A DNA stretch of 15,395 nt, from assembly GCA_045615545.1 (NCBI GenBank), contig JAZLFA010000064.1, positions 1 through 15,395 on the forward strand, given 5' to 3'. Made by a program: the position numbers and the translations under genes. The first letter of the stretch is position 1. Every line of letters begins with the position of its first letter. The notes under the pieces are model-generated. The model did no database searches. It was not told the DNA's origin and saw nothing but the letters and a program-made list of their open reading frames with translations. Shown here in pieces: positions 6,401 to 14,233 of the stretch. This DNA comes from SIG220 sp045615545 (lineage in GTDB: Bacteria; Bacillota_I; Bacilli_A; RFN20; CAG-826).

Positions 6401-9400
6401 AACTTGTAGTTATTTGTACACCATTGTTGCTATATCCGCCTTCTAATGTACCTTTCCAAGTAGAATCAGAAGTACTACTAGTAACCCAATTTTTGGCAGT
6501 ATATGTTGAAGTATATTCGTGAATTTCTCCAGCAACGACTACATCATATTCATATGTATTAGCACCATGTGCGTAGGAAGCAATTACGGATCCTTTTTCG
6601 CTTGAGCTATTTTTATATGATTTGGCATCAATGACAAATTCTTTAATTGTATTTGGATAATTACAGTTATCAACTACGATAGCGTCCCCAGTAGCGTTAC
6701 AGCCACCACCGCTATACTTGTAGCCTGTGTAATTACCATGGCCTAAGAATGTTGAAGTAGTAATGTTAACAGTACCGCCTTTAACATATAAGCCAGTTAA
6801 GCCAGAGGCAACACAATTTGTCATTGTTAATGCGCCACCACATGGCCAATAGATAGCGACATCACCGCCACTAACATAATCGCCATTTTCATCAACAGTT
6901 CCAGAAACAAATGTTGAATTTGTTAATGTAGCATTTGAATCATCACCAGCATTATTACCATTCGAGGTAATACAAGAGTTAGCACCATAGTTATAAACTT
7001 TAGCGTTATCAACTGTAAGGCTAGCTGATGTTGAACTTGAACCGAATAATGTAATTGTTGCGTCAGCACCAGTTTCACATTCAGTGACAAGATCTAAATT
7101 ATTAATAATTAAAGTAGAGGAATCGACACGCGCTACACGATAATAACTAGTGATAGCGCCTTGTTTTCCTTCACTTTCATTCATTGTTAATTCGGCACCT
7201 TCATAGATACCAACAAAAGCACTAGCGGAAGTAACTTCATTATCAATAACAAATGTAACTTTTGTAGTAGAGCCAGTAATTACAAATGCATATTGTAAAT
7301 TGGCAGCACTAGCACTAACACTTTCTTTTGTATAATTATATGTTTCACTAAAGTGAATAGTAATTGATTTGTTAATTACAATTGTTTCTTCAGTATCAAC
7401 ATTAACGATATTAGAAACTGTATCGCCATTTTCACTTTCATTAACTGCATCAACAAAATCTTGGTAATAATATGTTACTTTATTTGCTTTAGTTAATGCG
7501 GCAACAACATTGGTATCATTAAATTCGATTGTGCCTTCAAATTTATCAGAAAGAACAACAGGACTTAATTCAGTCAAGAATAAAACTGATTGAATAATAC
7601 CAGGTTCCTCATCTGGATCACCAAGAGTGATTGATTTTACTTTAGATTTGGTTCCAGAAGAGACAACTTCCACAATACCATATCCATGATCGCTAGTGAT
7701 GACGGAGCCTTCCACAAATAAGGTGATATCTCCACCATTATAGTTATCACTACTATCTAAAACGATAGCGTTACCATTGGTATTAGCACCATTGTTGTTT
7801 CCTGAAATAGGAACACAAGTACCAGTAGCACCAATAGTTGTACCAGAGATAATAATATTGCCAGCTTTAGCGTATAAACCAGTATCACCTTCAACAAATG
7901 AATCATTGATAGTGACATCTCCGCCACCGCCGATATATACTGCAATATCATCTACTGATTTTACTGTTGCGCTATTAATTTCTATATCGCAATCAGTACA
8001 AGTACCATTACTTTGAATAGCAGCTTGTTTCTTACCTTCTAATGAAGTATATGTTCCACCATTGATGGTTAATGAACCATTATCATCATTAGCTTTACCA
8101 ACTCTAATAGTACCAATAACAGCGCTGGTATCACCATCTACTAATGGTTGACCATTAATTTCTAAGTGTGCGCCTTTATGGACAGTGAATAATCTACCAG
8201 TAGCTTGGGTAGATGTTATTACATGTCCTAATAAGTTAATTGTTAAATCGTGATCAATGAATTGTTCAGTAGCAATACTAATATCGTGAACGATATTGAT
8301 TGTGTCGACATTATCATTTGCGAGTAAGTCTTCAAAACTACCAACAACAAATTCGCCTTTAACAGGAGCGACACAAAGTCCTTCGCTAACATAGTTACCA
8401 TTAAATGTATCGTCACCAGTTGATGGATCAGCTGAGAACGTACCACCATTAACAGTAATATGAGATAAGTCATAATCATTCCTAATATTAATATTTACGA
8501 TGTTATAGCCTGGGATTGGTTCACTCTCTGGATCAACAAAGATGAAGTGACCACCGTTGACTACTAAGTCAGCAGTATTGCCTGGAACAGCATCATTACC
8601 ATAGGTAACATAGACAGCTGATGAATTAAGTTGTCCGCCATAAATACCACTGTTAATGATAATGTGGCCATTTGCATAAGCAGTAAGAGGAATATTATCT
8701 GTTCCCTCTCTTGCTAAGATAGCGCCATCATTACCACTATCAATAAATGTAACAGTACCAGCAATTACTTTAATCATGTAATAGCCGTCGTAACTTTCAG
8801 CAGTAGTAATTACGTGATCATTAAGATCAAATGTTAATTCTTTACCATCAGCATTAATAACTAATTCTTCTATTAATTTAATTTCAGCTTCAACTTTAAT
8901 TACATCATCAGTTACAGAAGCTGTTACTGCATCAACAAATGATGTATAACCATGGATTACGCCATTTTCATCAGTAATAGAAGCTACGACATTACCTTCA
9001 ACTTCAGTAAAGATTTCATCATGACCTGTATGAGGTTGAGTTGTGTAACTTGGGCAGTTTTCACCACCGTGACATGTATATGAATGGATCCATGATTTTG
9101 TTTCTGTATCATATGTAATTCCATTATCCACATCTTTTGCGTGAGTAACTTTTGGAATTACTTCATCATATTCCGCTTCACACTTACTACAAACCCAATG
9201 GATATTACCATCAGCAGATTCAGTAGCAGGATATGATTTAGAATCATCTTTTGTAAATGAACATGGTTCAGTGACAGGAGTATAAGTACACCCTTCTCTA
9301 AAACATGATGTTGTATGGGTTGATTCAGCTTTTGTATCTTCTTCATTCCATACAGTGTGTAAATCGTGATTTTCTGGATCGATTTCAATAGTTGGATCGA

Positions 9401-11633
9401 ATGGTCCAGTTAATTTACCTGTTTGAGAATCATATTCTTCATAACAGCAACCTTCTTCACGATCACAAACCCAATAAGCTTCATGACCTTCTGCTACGCA
9501 GGTTGGGTCTTGTTTTTCAACTTGATGGACATTTAAATGTCCTAATGGAGCGATGTGTTCTTCGTGTTCACTTTCATAACCACAAACTTCACAATAATCG
9601 TATGCTCCATGTCCTTCTTCGGTACATGTAGGTGCTAATGCATCGACATGTTTAAGTGTACATGCTGTTTTGCTTTCCTCTTGTTTTTCACCACAGACAC
9701 TACAGACATGGTAATGGAATTCACCTTTACCATCGCTTTCCCATTTTGTTTCATCGAAATGGTGTTCGCCTTTAACAAAGATATCATCAAAGTAATTAAC
9801 TTCGACTGTATGTTCTGCATCTAAGAAGAATGCACCACAATCATTACATGTCCAATATTCTTTATTACCATTTACTGTACATGTAGCCGCTACAGCATCG
9901 TGATGTGTAACACTTGCGTGTGTACATGTTTGATTTTCAATATAATATTGAGCTTTTTGTTGTGTGCTTGAATAAGCGGCAAATCTTGGGCTACTGCTAT
10001 TGTATTGAATTGAACGAGTTGTATCATTAAAACTAGCACTAAAGCCAGCCTTTTCATCCCATGTCCAACTGAATGGTCCTTCAGTTAACTTCAAGGTGTT
10101 AGTGTTAGTACATGATAGATATTTAGTAACTGTTTTTTCATTACCAGTAACATCAACGCATAATAACCATGTATCATCTTCGGTATTTTTCTGCATTCTA
10201 ATTGGGAATAATCCAGCAGGATCTTCACCAGTTATGTCTGCAACATCACCGTAATGAGTTGATTTGGAGGTGTTAATACCACTAAGCTCTTTTCTTGTCT
10301 CACCAGATTCATATGTAAACAAGAATTTCTTTCCATCAACTGGAGCAAAGTTAGGTGCAGCAACCCAGGCTTTTTCAGCTGGTCTAGATTTACTAACTGT
10401 AACTTCAATATTAGTTTCTTCACTAATAACAGCAACATTATATTTGCCGTCATTTTCAATATTTAGTTTTTCTCCATTACATGTTACTTTAGTAACAAAG
10501 TAACCTGTTTGAGTTGTAACTGTAAATGTAATAACATCACCAATAATGGCTTTTGTTTTATCATCAATTGATGTGGAATAACCCTCGCCTTTAGAAACAG
10601 TAACAACTGATTCTTTAAGTGAAAGGTCTAAGGCTTCACCTTCGCTATTTTCAACTCCGCCATAATAACCTTTAATTTTACTAATAACTACAAGGTCGGC
10701 GCCAACAACTAAATCATGGCCTGTGCTGTTGACCAATTTATATAAGTTGAATGATGAGGTACCATCAGAAAGAACACCGTTGAATGAAGTTTCATAAAGT
10801 GCTAATTCTGTTAATCTACCTTTGTAACAATAGTAATTTTCACTGACGCCTTCTTCGGCTTCGGCAAGTTTAGCAACTTCATCAACTGCTAATAAGCCAG
10901 TAATTGTTTTAGGTGCGCCTAATTCAGTTACTTTTGTATCTTTGCATACGCTACAGGTTGATACAACTTTACCAACTCCGCTAGCGTAACTTAAGGTATC
11001 TTCGTATTTGTGGCCTTTAGCCTCTAATTTGCCTGCCCCAACTTTCCAGGTTTCTAAATCTGTAATTTCTTGAGTAGCATCTTCGGTTGTGAAGAATTTA
11101 CCACAATCTTCACATTTCCAGTAATCGTTCCAACCATCTTCTGTACAAGTTGGAGCTTTGCCGTCAATCTTTACACATTCATGTGTATGTATAGGGGCAA
11201 TTGAACTACTACTCGGAGATGGGGTAATACTAGAACTACTTGGTTCAGGAGTAATACTTGAACTACTTGGTGTAGGAGTAATACTTGAACTACTTGGTGT
11301 AGGTTTCTCGCTAGAACTACTCGGTTCAGGTTTCTCGCTAGAACTTACAGGTGTAGGTGTTTCACTACTGGAACTGATTGGTTCTGGAGTAATACTTGAA
11401 CTTGGATCTGGCATGATTGAGCTCGAAATGTCTTCACTTCTGCCAGAACTTGAATCGCTTGAATAATGACTCGTACTGCTGGAATCTGGTCCTTCACTAC
11501 TAGTGGAGATTGGTTCTGATCCACTAGAAGAAGAGGATTCACTTGATGGAGATGTACTATTAGTTAATCCACATCCAGTGACTAAGCCAACAGTGAGCAA
11601 GAAACAAGCTAAAGTTATAAGTTTCTTTTTCAC
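3483..11633 (-). CDS. Giant modular surface lipoprotein (2716 aa) with Ser/Pro stalk, Cys-rich repeats, beta-helix and Ig-like domains
   Basis: The signal peptide MKKKLITLACFLLTVGLVTGC ends in lipobox VTGC (Cys21), so the protein should be lipid-anchored outside the membrane. Approximate order: Ser/Thr/Pro stalk with 9-residue repeats (22-148); Cys/His-rich repeats of the form 'ATCT..G...YW.C..CG..F' (149-235 and 563-876); OB-like modules (237-345 and 1938-2045); InlB-B-like repeats (348-419 and 2475-2555); two similar 'KYL..' beta modules (420-563 and 2233-2385); a long parallel beta-helix-like stretch with recurring 'NGG' and 'ITINDS' turns (880-1690); Ig-like and BIG_2-like domains (1840-1938, 2045-2232, 2386-2474); and related beta-sandwich segments (1691-1840 and 2556-2716). 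There is no LPxTG motif and no recognised catalytic domain. It is most likely an adhesin or glycan-binding surface protein. The start is GTG 11633 with AGGAGG nine bases upstream. Domain names are pattern-based. It is single-gene, with its own leader and terminator. Confidence 0.88.
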   Translation of the reverse strand: MKKKLITLACFLLTVGLVTGCGLTNSTSPSSESSSSSGSEPISTSSEGPDSSSTSHYSSDSSSGRSEDISSSIMPDPSSSITPEPISSSSETPTPVSSSEKPEPSSSSEKPTPSSSSITPTPSSSSITPEPSSSSITPSPSSSSIAPIHTHECVKIDGKAPTCTEDGWNDYWKCEDCGKFFTTEDATQEITDLETWKVGAGKLEAKGHKYEDTLSYASGVGKVVSTCSVCKDTKVTELGAPKTITGLLAVDEVAKLAEAEEGVSENYYCYKGRLTELALYETSFNGVLSDGTSSFNLYKLVNSTGHDLVVGADLVVISKIKGYYGGVENSEGEALDLSLKESVVTVSKGEGYSTSIDDKTKAIIGDVITFTVTTQTGYFVTKVTCNGEKLNIENDGKYNVAVISEETNIEVTVSKSRPAEKAWVAAPNFAPVDGKKFLFTYESGETRKELSGINTSKSTHYGDVADITGEDPAGLFPIRMQKNTEDDTWLLCVDVTGNEKTVTKYLSCTNTNTLKLTEGPFSWTWDEKAGFSASFNDTTRSIQYNSSSPRFAAYSSTQQKAQYYIENQTCTHASVTHHDAVAATCTVNGNKEYWTCNDCGAFFLDAEHTVEVNYFDDIFVKGEHHFDETKWESDGKGEFHYHVCSVCGEKQEESKTACTLKHVDALAPTCTEEGHGAYDYCEVCGYESEHEEHIAPLGHLNVHQVEKQDPTCVAEGHEAYWVCDREEGCCYEEYDSQTGKLTGPFDPTIEIDPENHDLHTVWNEEDTKAESTHTTSCFREGCTYTPVTEPCSFTKDDSKSYPATESADGNIHWVCSKCEAEYDEVIPKVTHAKDVDNGITYDTETKSWIHSYTCHGGENCPSYTTQPHTGHDEIFTEVEGNVVASITDENGVIHGYTSFVDAVTASVTDDVIKVEAEIKLIEELVINADGKELTFDLNDHVITTAESYDGYYMIKVIAGTVTFIDSGNDGAILAREGTDNIPLTAYANGHIIINSGIYGGQLNSSAVYVTYGNDAVPGNTADLVVNGGHFIFVDPESEPIPGYNIVNINIRNDYDLSHITVNGGTFSADPSTGDDTFNGNYVSEGLCVAPVKGEFVVGSFEDLLANDNVDTINIVHDISIATEQFIDHDLTINLLGHVITSTQATGRLFTVHKGAHLEINGQPLVDGDTSAVIGTIRVGKANDDNGSLTINGGTYTSLEGKKQAAIQSNGTCTDCDIEINSATVKSVDDIAVYIGGGGDVTINDSFVEGDTGLYAKAGNIIISGTTIGATGTCVPISGNNNGANTNGNAIVLDSSDNYNGGDITLFVEGSVITSDHGYGIVEVVSSGTKSKVKSITLGDPDEEPGIIQSVLFLTELSPVVLSDKFEGTIEFNDTNVVAALTKANKVTYYYQDFVDAVNESENGDTVSNIVNVDTEETIVINKSITIHFSETYNYTKESVSASAANLQYAFVITGSTTKVTFVIDNEVTSASAFVGIYEGAELTMNESEGKQGAITSYYRVARVDSSTLIINNLDLVTECETGADATITLFGSSSTSASLTVDNAKVYNYGANSCITSNGNNAGDDSNATLTNSTFVSGTVDENGDYVSGGDVAIYWPCGGALTMTNCVASGLTGLYVKGGTVNITTSTFLGHGNYTGYKYSGGGCNATGDAIVVDNCNYPNTIKEFVIDAKSYKNSSSEKGSVIASYAHGANTYEYDVVVAGEIHEYTSTYTAKNWVTSSTSDSTWKGTLEGGYSNNGVQITTSYTGVVVTSDKFYSDVTSIVLTYCTNKNDGVGSVEFKVGDVSVGSQNVVVPKDEGSTPRTLTYDLESRLSGNISFTVTCTKNSIYIISVKIICGGNINITGARTELKATIDAYDLFETEYATAVEVDLPSAPAGFAYTWKLNDAVIESNHLSIPQDETLNKEYTVKLIAVDSKDSSFTYERTFETFTVKHSFNYGTLEQPLTSDQALTLANEQCESEGDFTYQKVYVSGVIQDDPEEKTTYYQKFNVKTPGCKNSIYVYSANLGTGITGKLVKNAEVTLHGFFTRHSSGIQMNKNGGDYVYVEKLYVAATNIAIDEKPVSGSFELAVGGNATFTAVIAPTEATNKDVTWTIASGADYVSLLDNEDGTCKLTGVAAGNVTLAVKSNDNDSLTDSVSIVVKAPVIATGIAVTASKSSIELDETVVFTAEVTPSTAKQEVIWSLDSESEGLAEIVSTTELTVTVKAIDVGDIKVIATTKDGSELSANCTVTATYPTAKFVEVNSTDDLTDGKYLIAYVNGSNAYVFNGLDVANGHVLGTYSSTIVYDNALAQNAVEIKRLNSGDNDYSIQVLTGTNANKYISGTSGNNTIKFDDSPQTVSISFTSGNPSLISNTTSFTFNSASGNLRFRFYKSGSGQQPVKLFKVFEPEVPLKGLSFSETSKSETAGTPIDLNDLLVFNPTQTSETDVTWTSNNENVTVTDGVVTATSAQTATITATSVAKPDISASIVVTFEAAPSYAVTINCGTNGSIVVKNGDTVVNSGDTVLDGTKLTIEVSPAEGYTLDTLTANGEDIASNKEFTVSGAAVTIAATFKAAATAFSVLDFSILTANDCSKGSELTDTNCGKAANKGTVLSTIKKTMSNNSSLLSSVTASKIYNGNSSSGWKQDVGFLKTGGGSSSGTLTLTFDSSVSISKVVVSAHTWTTDSSDTVSVNNSTEQTASKDANNYGELIFEITASNSITILCKNRCFINYIELY
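11194..11409. repeat. Tandem 27-bp repeats encoding the Ser/Thr/Pro stalk
   Basis: Eight units start at 11194, 11221, 11248, 11275, 11302, 11329, 11356 and 11386. Six of the first seven spacings are 27 bp; the unit at 11356 is 30 bp and the last is 24 bp. Each encodes a variant of TPTPSSSSI in the lipoprotein stalk. All unit lengths are multiples of three, so gain or loss of units would change stalk length without a frameshift. The units at 11248 and 11275 are almost identical, suggesting recent slippage. Confidence 0.85.
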
Positions 11634-11675
11634 TACTTTTTCCTCCTAAAGCTTCTGAAAAATAACGCTTTATTT

Positions 11676-11754
11676 CTAGGGTAAATTGACTAAAAAACAA
11701 TAAAAAAGAGGGCAGCACCCCTCATAATTTGTTATTTTAGTTGAATCACCCTAG
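11676..11754. repeat. 79-bp near-palindrome in the leader of the giant lipoprotein gene
   Basis: The two ends are imperfect inverted repeats of about 25 bases: CTAGGGT...TTGAC.TAAAA (from 11676) and its partner ending TTGAATCACCCTAG at 11754, with 7 outermost bases perfect and about 20 of 26 matching overall. The centre carries a second hairpin. As RNA it would fold into one long stem-loop. It could be a miniature inverted-repeat element or a regulatory leader structure. No obvious target-site duplication is seen, and no second copy occurs in the window. Confidence 0.6.
11695..11723 (-). terminator. Terminator-like hairpin between typA and the lipoprotein gene
   Basis: On the minus strand GAGGG/CCCTC (plus 11708-11723) with a six-base loop is followed by TTTTTTATTGTTTTTT. 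It sits about 230 bases after the typA stop and about 75 bases before the lipoprotein start. It may end typA transcripts. If the -10 box at 11785-11790 is used, it lies inside the lipoprotein leader and would act as an attenuator. Confidence 0.65.
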
Positions 11755-11784
11755 CTAAACACATGCCTTAATTTTACCGAATAA

Positions 11785-11790
11785 ATTATA
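11785..11790 (-). promoter_or_regulatory. Candidate -10 box for the giant lipoprotein gene
   Basis: TATAAT on the minus strand within an AT-rich stretch; no good -35 box is found at 16-18 bases. If active, the leader would be about 145 bases and include the whole 79-bp near-palindrome. The rest of the 11755-11951 gap is AT-rich, with only short inverted repeats such as TTAAC/GTTAA, and holds no gene I can support. Confidence 0.35.
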
Positions 11791-11951
11791 TTTATAAAAG
11801 CACAAAATTAATTGGAAAAAATGATTTTTTCTTATGTATGTTATGCGTATATATGTTAACTTTAGTTAAAATAAACAAAAAGTTTAGTAAGTTAGGTTAA
11901 TAATTTTTTTTGCCAATATTTCGTGTATTTATTTTTTATTTTTTAATAAGT

Positions 11952-13790
11952 TCAATCGTTATAATCGATGTCGCCCCATTTAACATGTGCATCATGCTTT
12001 TTACGTTCAACAGTGTTAAGAATTTTCTTTCTCATTCTAAATGTTGATGGGGTAATTTCCACTAATTCGTCGGAATTAATGTAATCTAAACAAGCTTCAA
12101 GTGACATCTTACGAGGTGTTTTTAGTACCACCGTATTATCTTTAGTAGAACTTCTAACATTGGTCTGATGTTTTTGTTGGGTAACATTAACAACTAAGTC
12201 CATGTTATATCTATTTTCACCCACTATCATACCTTCATAAACTTCTGTACCTGGTGTAATAAACATAGTACCTCTTTCTTCGGTATGTTCAATAGCATAT
12301 GGAGTAGCGTTTCCGCCCTCACTAGCAACTAATACACCAATAGCACGTTCACCTAGGTGTGCGCTTACCATAGGACGATATTCTCTAAAAGTATGAGAAA
12401 TAATTCCTTCACCTTTAGTGAGAGATAAGAAATTATTAATAAAACCAAGCAAACCACGGGATGGAATAATATAGCTAAGAATAGTAACTGTATCTCTGGC
12501 GTCCATATTAATTAGTTCACCATTACGTCCACCGATGATGGTCATAATATCGCCAACATAATCATTTGGTACATCAATCAATAAATCTTCATATGGTTCG
12601 CACTTAACTCCATCGATTTCTTTAACGATTACTTGTGGCTTACTAACTTCGAGTTCAAACCCTTCTCTTCTCATATTTTCTATTAAAATAGAAAGATGGA
12701 GTTCGCCTCTACCAGAAACAATCCAAGTTTCTGAGTTAGTTACTCTATTAACTTTTAAAGCGACATCTCTTTGAGTTTCTCTAAATAATCTCTCTTCAAT
12801 CTTACGAGCAGTAAGTTGATCGCCATCTTTTCCACTAAGTGGAGAAGAATTAACACCAAAAGTCATTTGTAATGTTGGTTCATCAAGTTTAATTAATGGT
12901 AATGGATTTTCTTTATTTGGTAAACATATTGTTTCACCAACATTAATATCGGTAATTCCCGCAATTGCAACCATATCTCCTGCTTCAGCATGAGAAATTT
13001 CTACACGTTTTAAGCCTTGGAAACCATATAATTTCATAATCTTGAATGATTTATATGTACCATCTAAACGGCAAACGCTTACAGTGTCACCTAATTTGAT
13101 CTCACCTTTTTTAATCGTACCAATACCAATTCTACCGACAAAGTCGTTATAGTCTAATAAAGCTATTTGAAGTTGTAATGGTAAATTTATATCCGCTTTT
13201 GGAGCTGGAATACTAGAAATGATTGTATCAAGAACACAATCCATACCACTTTTTTGAGTGGTTAAATCTTCACTCATCGAACTAGTACCCTTTAAACCAC
13301 TTGTATAAACAACATCAAAATCTAAAAATTCTTCTGGAGCGTCTAATTCAATAAATAAATCAAGCACTTCATCAAGAGTCTTTTTGATATTAATATTTGG
13401 TCTATCAACTTTGTTGATAACCACTATTGGTTTAATATGAGATTGTAAAGCTTTCTTTAATACAAATCTAGTTTGAGGCATTGTTCCCTCAAAAGCATCC
13501 ACTAATAAAAGAACGCCATCAACCATGTTCATAATTCTTTCCACTTCGCCACCAAAGTCTGCGTGTCCAGGGGTGTCAAGAATGTTTATTTTTGTATCTT
13601 TATAAAGAATTGAGGTTGTTTTAGCTAAGATAGTAATACCTCTTTCTCTTTCGATATCATTACTATCCATAACGCGGTCATTTACTTCTTCGTTTTCCCT
13701 AAATGTACCCGAGCATTTTAGTAATTGATCTAGCAATGTTGTTTTACCATGATCGACGTGAGCAATGACTGCAATATTTCTAATATTCAT
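11952..13790 (-). CDS. typA: TypA/BipA ribosome-associated translational GTPase
   Basis: This 612-residue protein is full length for the family. GTPase motifs are intact: P-loop AHVDHGKT (10-17), the switch I region ending RGITI (50-54), DTPGH (72-76) and NKVD (126-129). Domain II, the EF-G-like domains and the TypA-specific C-terminal domain follow (GRGELHLSILIENMRREGFE; PSRGLLGFINNFLSLTKGEG; EGMIVGEN), ending with the conserved RKKILNTVERKK segment. It binds the ribosome like EF-G and assists 50S assembly and stress or cold growth in characterised bacteria. The start is ATG 13790 with GGTGA six bases upstream. Genes on both sides are unrelated and separated by long gaps, so it appears to be transcribed alone. 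Nothing is missing or odd. Confidence 0.97.
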   Translation of the reverse strand: MNIRNIAVIAHVDHGKTTLLDQLLKCSGTFRENEEVNDRVMDSNDIERERGITILAKTTSILYKDTKINILDTPGHADFGGEVERIMNMVDGVLLLVDAFEGTMPQTRFVLKKALQSHIKPIVVINKVDRPNINIKKTLDEVLDLFIELDAPEEFLDFDVVYTSGLKGTSSMSEDLTTQKSGMDCVLDTIISSIPAPKADINLPLQLQIALLDYNDFVGRIGIGTIKKGEIKLGDTVSVCRLDGTYKSFKIMKLYGFQGLKRVEISHAEAGDMVAIAGITDINVGETICLPNKENPLPLIKLDEPTLQMTFGVNSSPLSGKDGDQLTARKIEERLFRETQRDVALKVNRVTNSETWIVSGRGELHLSILIENMRREGFELEVSKPQVIVKEIDGVKCEPYEDLLIDVPNDYVGDIMTIIGGRNGELINMDARDTVTILSYIIPSRGLLGFINNFLSLTKGEGIISHTFREYRPMVSAHLGERAIGVLVASEGGNATPYAIEHTEERGTMFITPGTEVYEGMIVGENRYNMDLVVNVTQQKHQTNVRSSTKDNTVVLKTPRKMSLEACLDYINSDELVEITPSTFRMRKKILNTVERKKHDAHVKWGDIDYND

Positions 13791-13809
13791 AAATAATCAC
13801 CGGTTATGT

Positions 13810-13838
13810 ATTTTACATAATGATTGATGTTTTGAAAA
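13810..13838 (-). promoter_or_regulatory. Promoter of typA with overlapping inverted repeat
   Basis: Minus strand: TTTTCA (13833-13838, 4/6), a 17-base spacer and TAAAAT (13810-13815, 5/6). The predicted start near 13803 leaves a very short leader containing the GGTGA ribosome site. The inverted repeat TTATGT-ATTTT-ACATAA (plus 13804-13820) covers the -10 box and could be an operator, but AT-rich symmetry of this size can arise by chance. Confidence 0.5.
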
Positions 13839-13965
13839 GTATTTTATGAAAAATTAATCCAATTTTATAAAATTTGCATTTTGATGTGTATATATAAATA
13901 GGGGCCTACCTAAGAAATGAGGTGTGCAAATATGTGCATATCCGAAATCCTCTTGCAAAGAAAGG

Positions 13966-14040
13966 ATGTCCGAGAAGTTGGATTATGTTATCTTACTTCT
14001 ATTAATTGTGTTTGCAATTATTCTAGCCATTAAGCATTAG
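13966..14040 (+). CDS. Possible 24-aa hydrophobic peptide, small membrane or type I toxin-like
   Basis: A 25-codon frame encodes MSEKLDYV, then an unbroken run of about 18 aliphatic residues and one Phe, ending AIKH. Charged residues occur only at the two ends, as in single-helix membrane peptides and type I toxins of Gram-positive bacteria. AAAGAAAGG precedes the ATG with no spacing, so initiation is uncertain. An overlapping frame in another phase (ATG 13932 to TAA 14033, 33 residues) has GAGG nine bases upstream and could be a leader whose translation is coupled. The mRNA 5' region can fold (GGTGTGCA with TGCATATCC). It is the only candidate plus-strand gene in the window. On the opposite strand, TTGCAA (14012-14017) with TAAGAT 16 bases on could start an antisense RNA over the start codon. 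No database family is recognised, and chance occurrence in AT-rich DNA is quite possible. Confidence 0.35.
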   Translation: MSEKLDYVILLLLIVFAIILAIKH

Positions 14041-14043
14041 AAT

Positions 14044-14078
14044 AAAAAAAGGACGTATCGTTGGTTAGCGATACTTCC
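14044..14078 (-). terminator. Distal terminator of the CDF gene (copy A)
   Basis: Minus strand: GGA-A-GTATCG ... CGATAC-G-TCC (plus 14051-14078), a 9-pair stem with one internal mismatch, followed by seven Ts. This is the stronger of two near-identical terminators, about 160 bases beyond the CDF stop. Confidence 0.8.
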
Positions 14079-14121
14079 CCCAAACATAATTATATTAACC
14101 CGGATTGGTCCCCTTTGCAAG
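14049..14121. repeat. Tandem repeat copy A (period 102 bp)
   Basis: The 73-bp core is identical to 14151-14223 except for five substitutions. It contains a terminator hairpin at one end and the sequence AACATAAT...CCCGGATTGG...CTTTGCAAG at the other. The inverse of its AACATAAT, CGGA and CTTTGCAAGAGG blocks recurs in the same order and near-identical spacing at 13949-13989. Confidence 0.9.
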
Positions 14122-14147
14122 AGGGCCCCTTAACTTATCGTAATTAT

Positions 14148-14180
14148 AAAAAGGACGTATCGTTAGTTAGCGATACTTCC
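14148..14180 (-). terminator. Proximal terminator of the CDF gene (copy B)
   Basis: Minus strand: the same GGA-A-GTATCG/CGATAC-G-TCC stem (plus 14153-14180) with a five-T tract, about 55 bases after the CDF stop. Upstream of it, CCCTT/AAGGG (around 14214-14226) forms a further small hairpin. Confidence 0.8.
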
Positions 14181-14223
14181 AAAGAACATAATTATATTAA
14201 CCCGGATTGGTCCCCTTTGCAAG
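14151..14223. repeat. Tandem repeat copy B (period 102 bp)
   Basis: Second copy of the unit at 14049-14121, lying immediately after the CDF stop. The two copies differ at the hairpin loop (one base) and at four adjacent bases after the hairpin. Confidence 0.9.
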
Positions 14224-14233
14224 GGTGCCCTTA

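Noticed and set aside
11755..11951. Possible small RNA or ORF in the AT-rich gap after typA
   Set aside because: Only short AT inverted repeats and one TATAAT are visible. No frame has a ribosome site or recognisable product.
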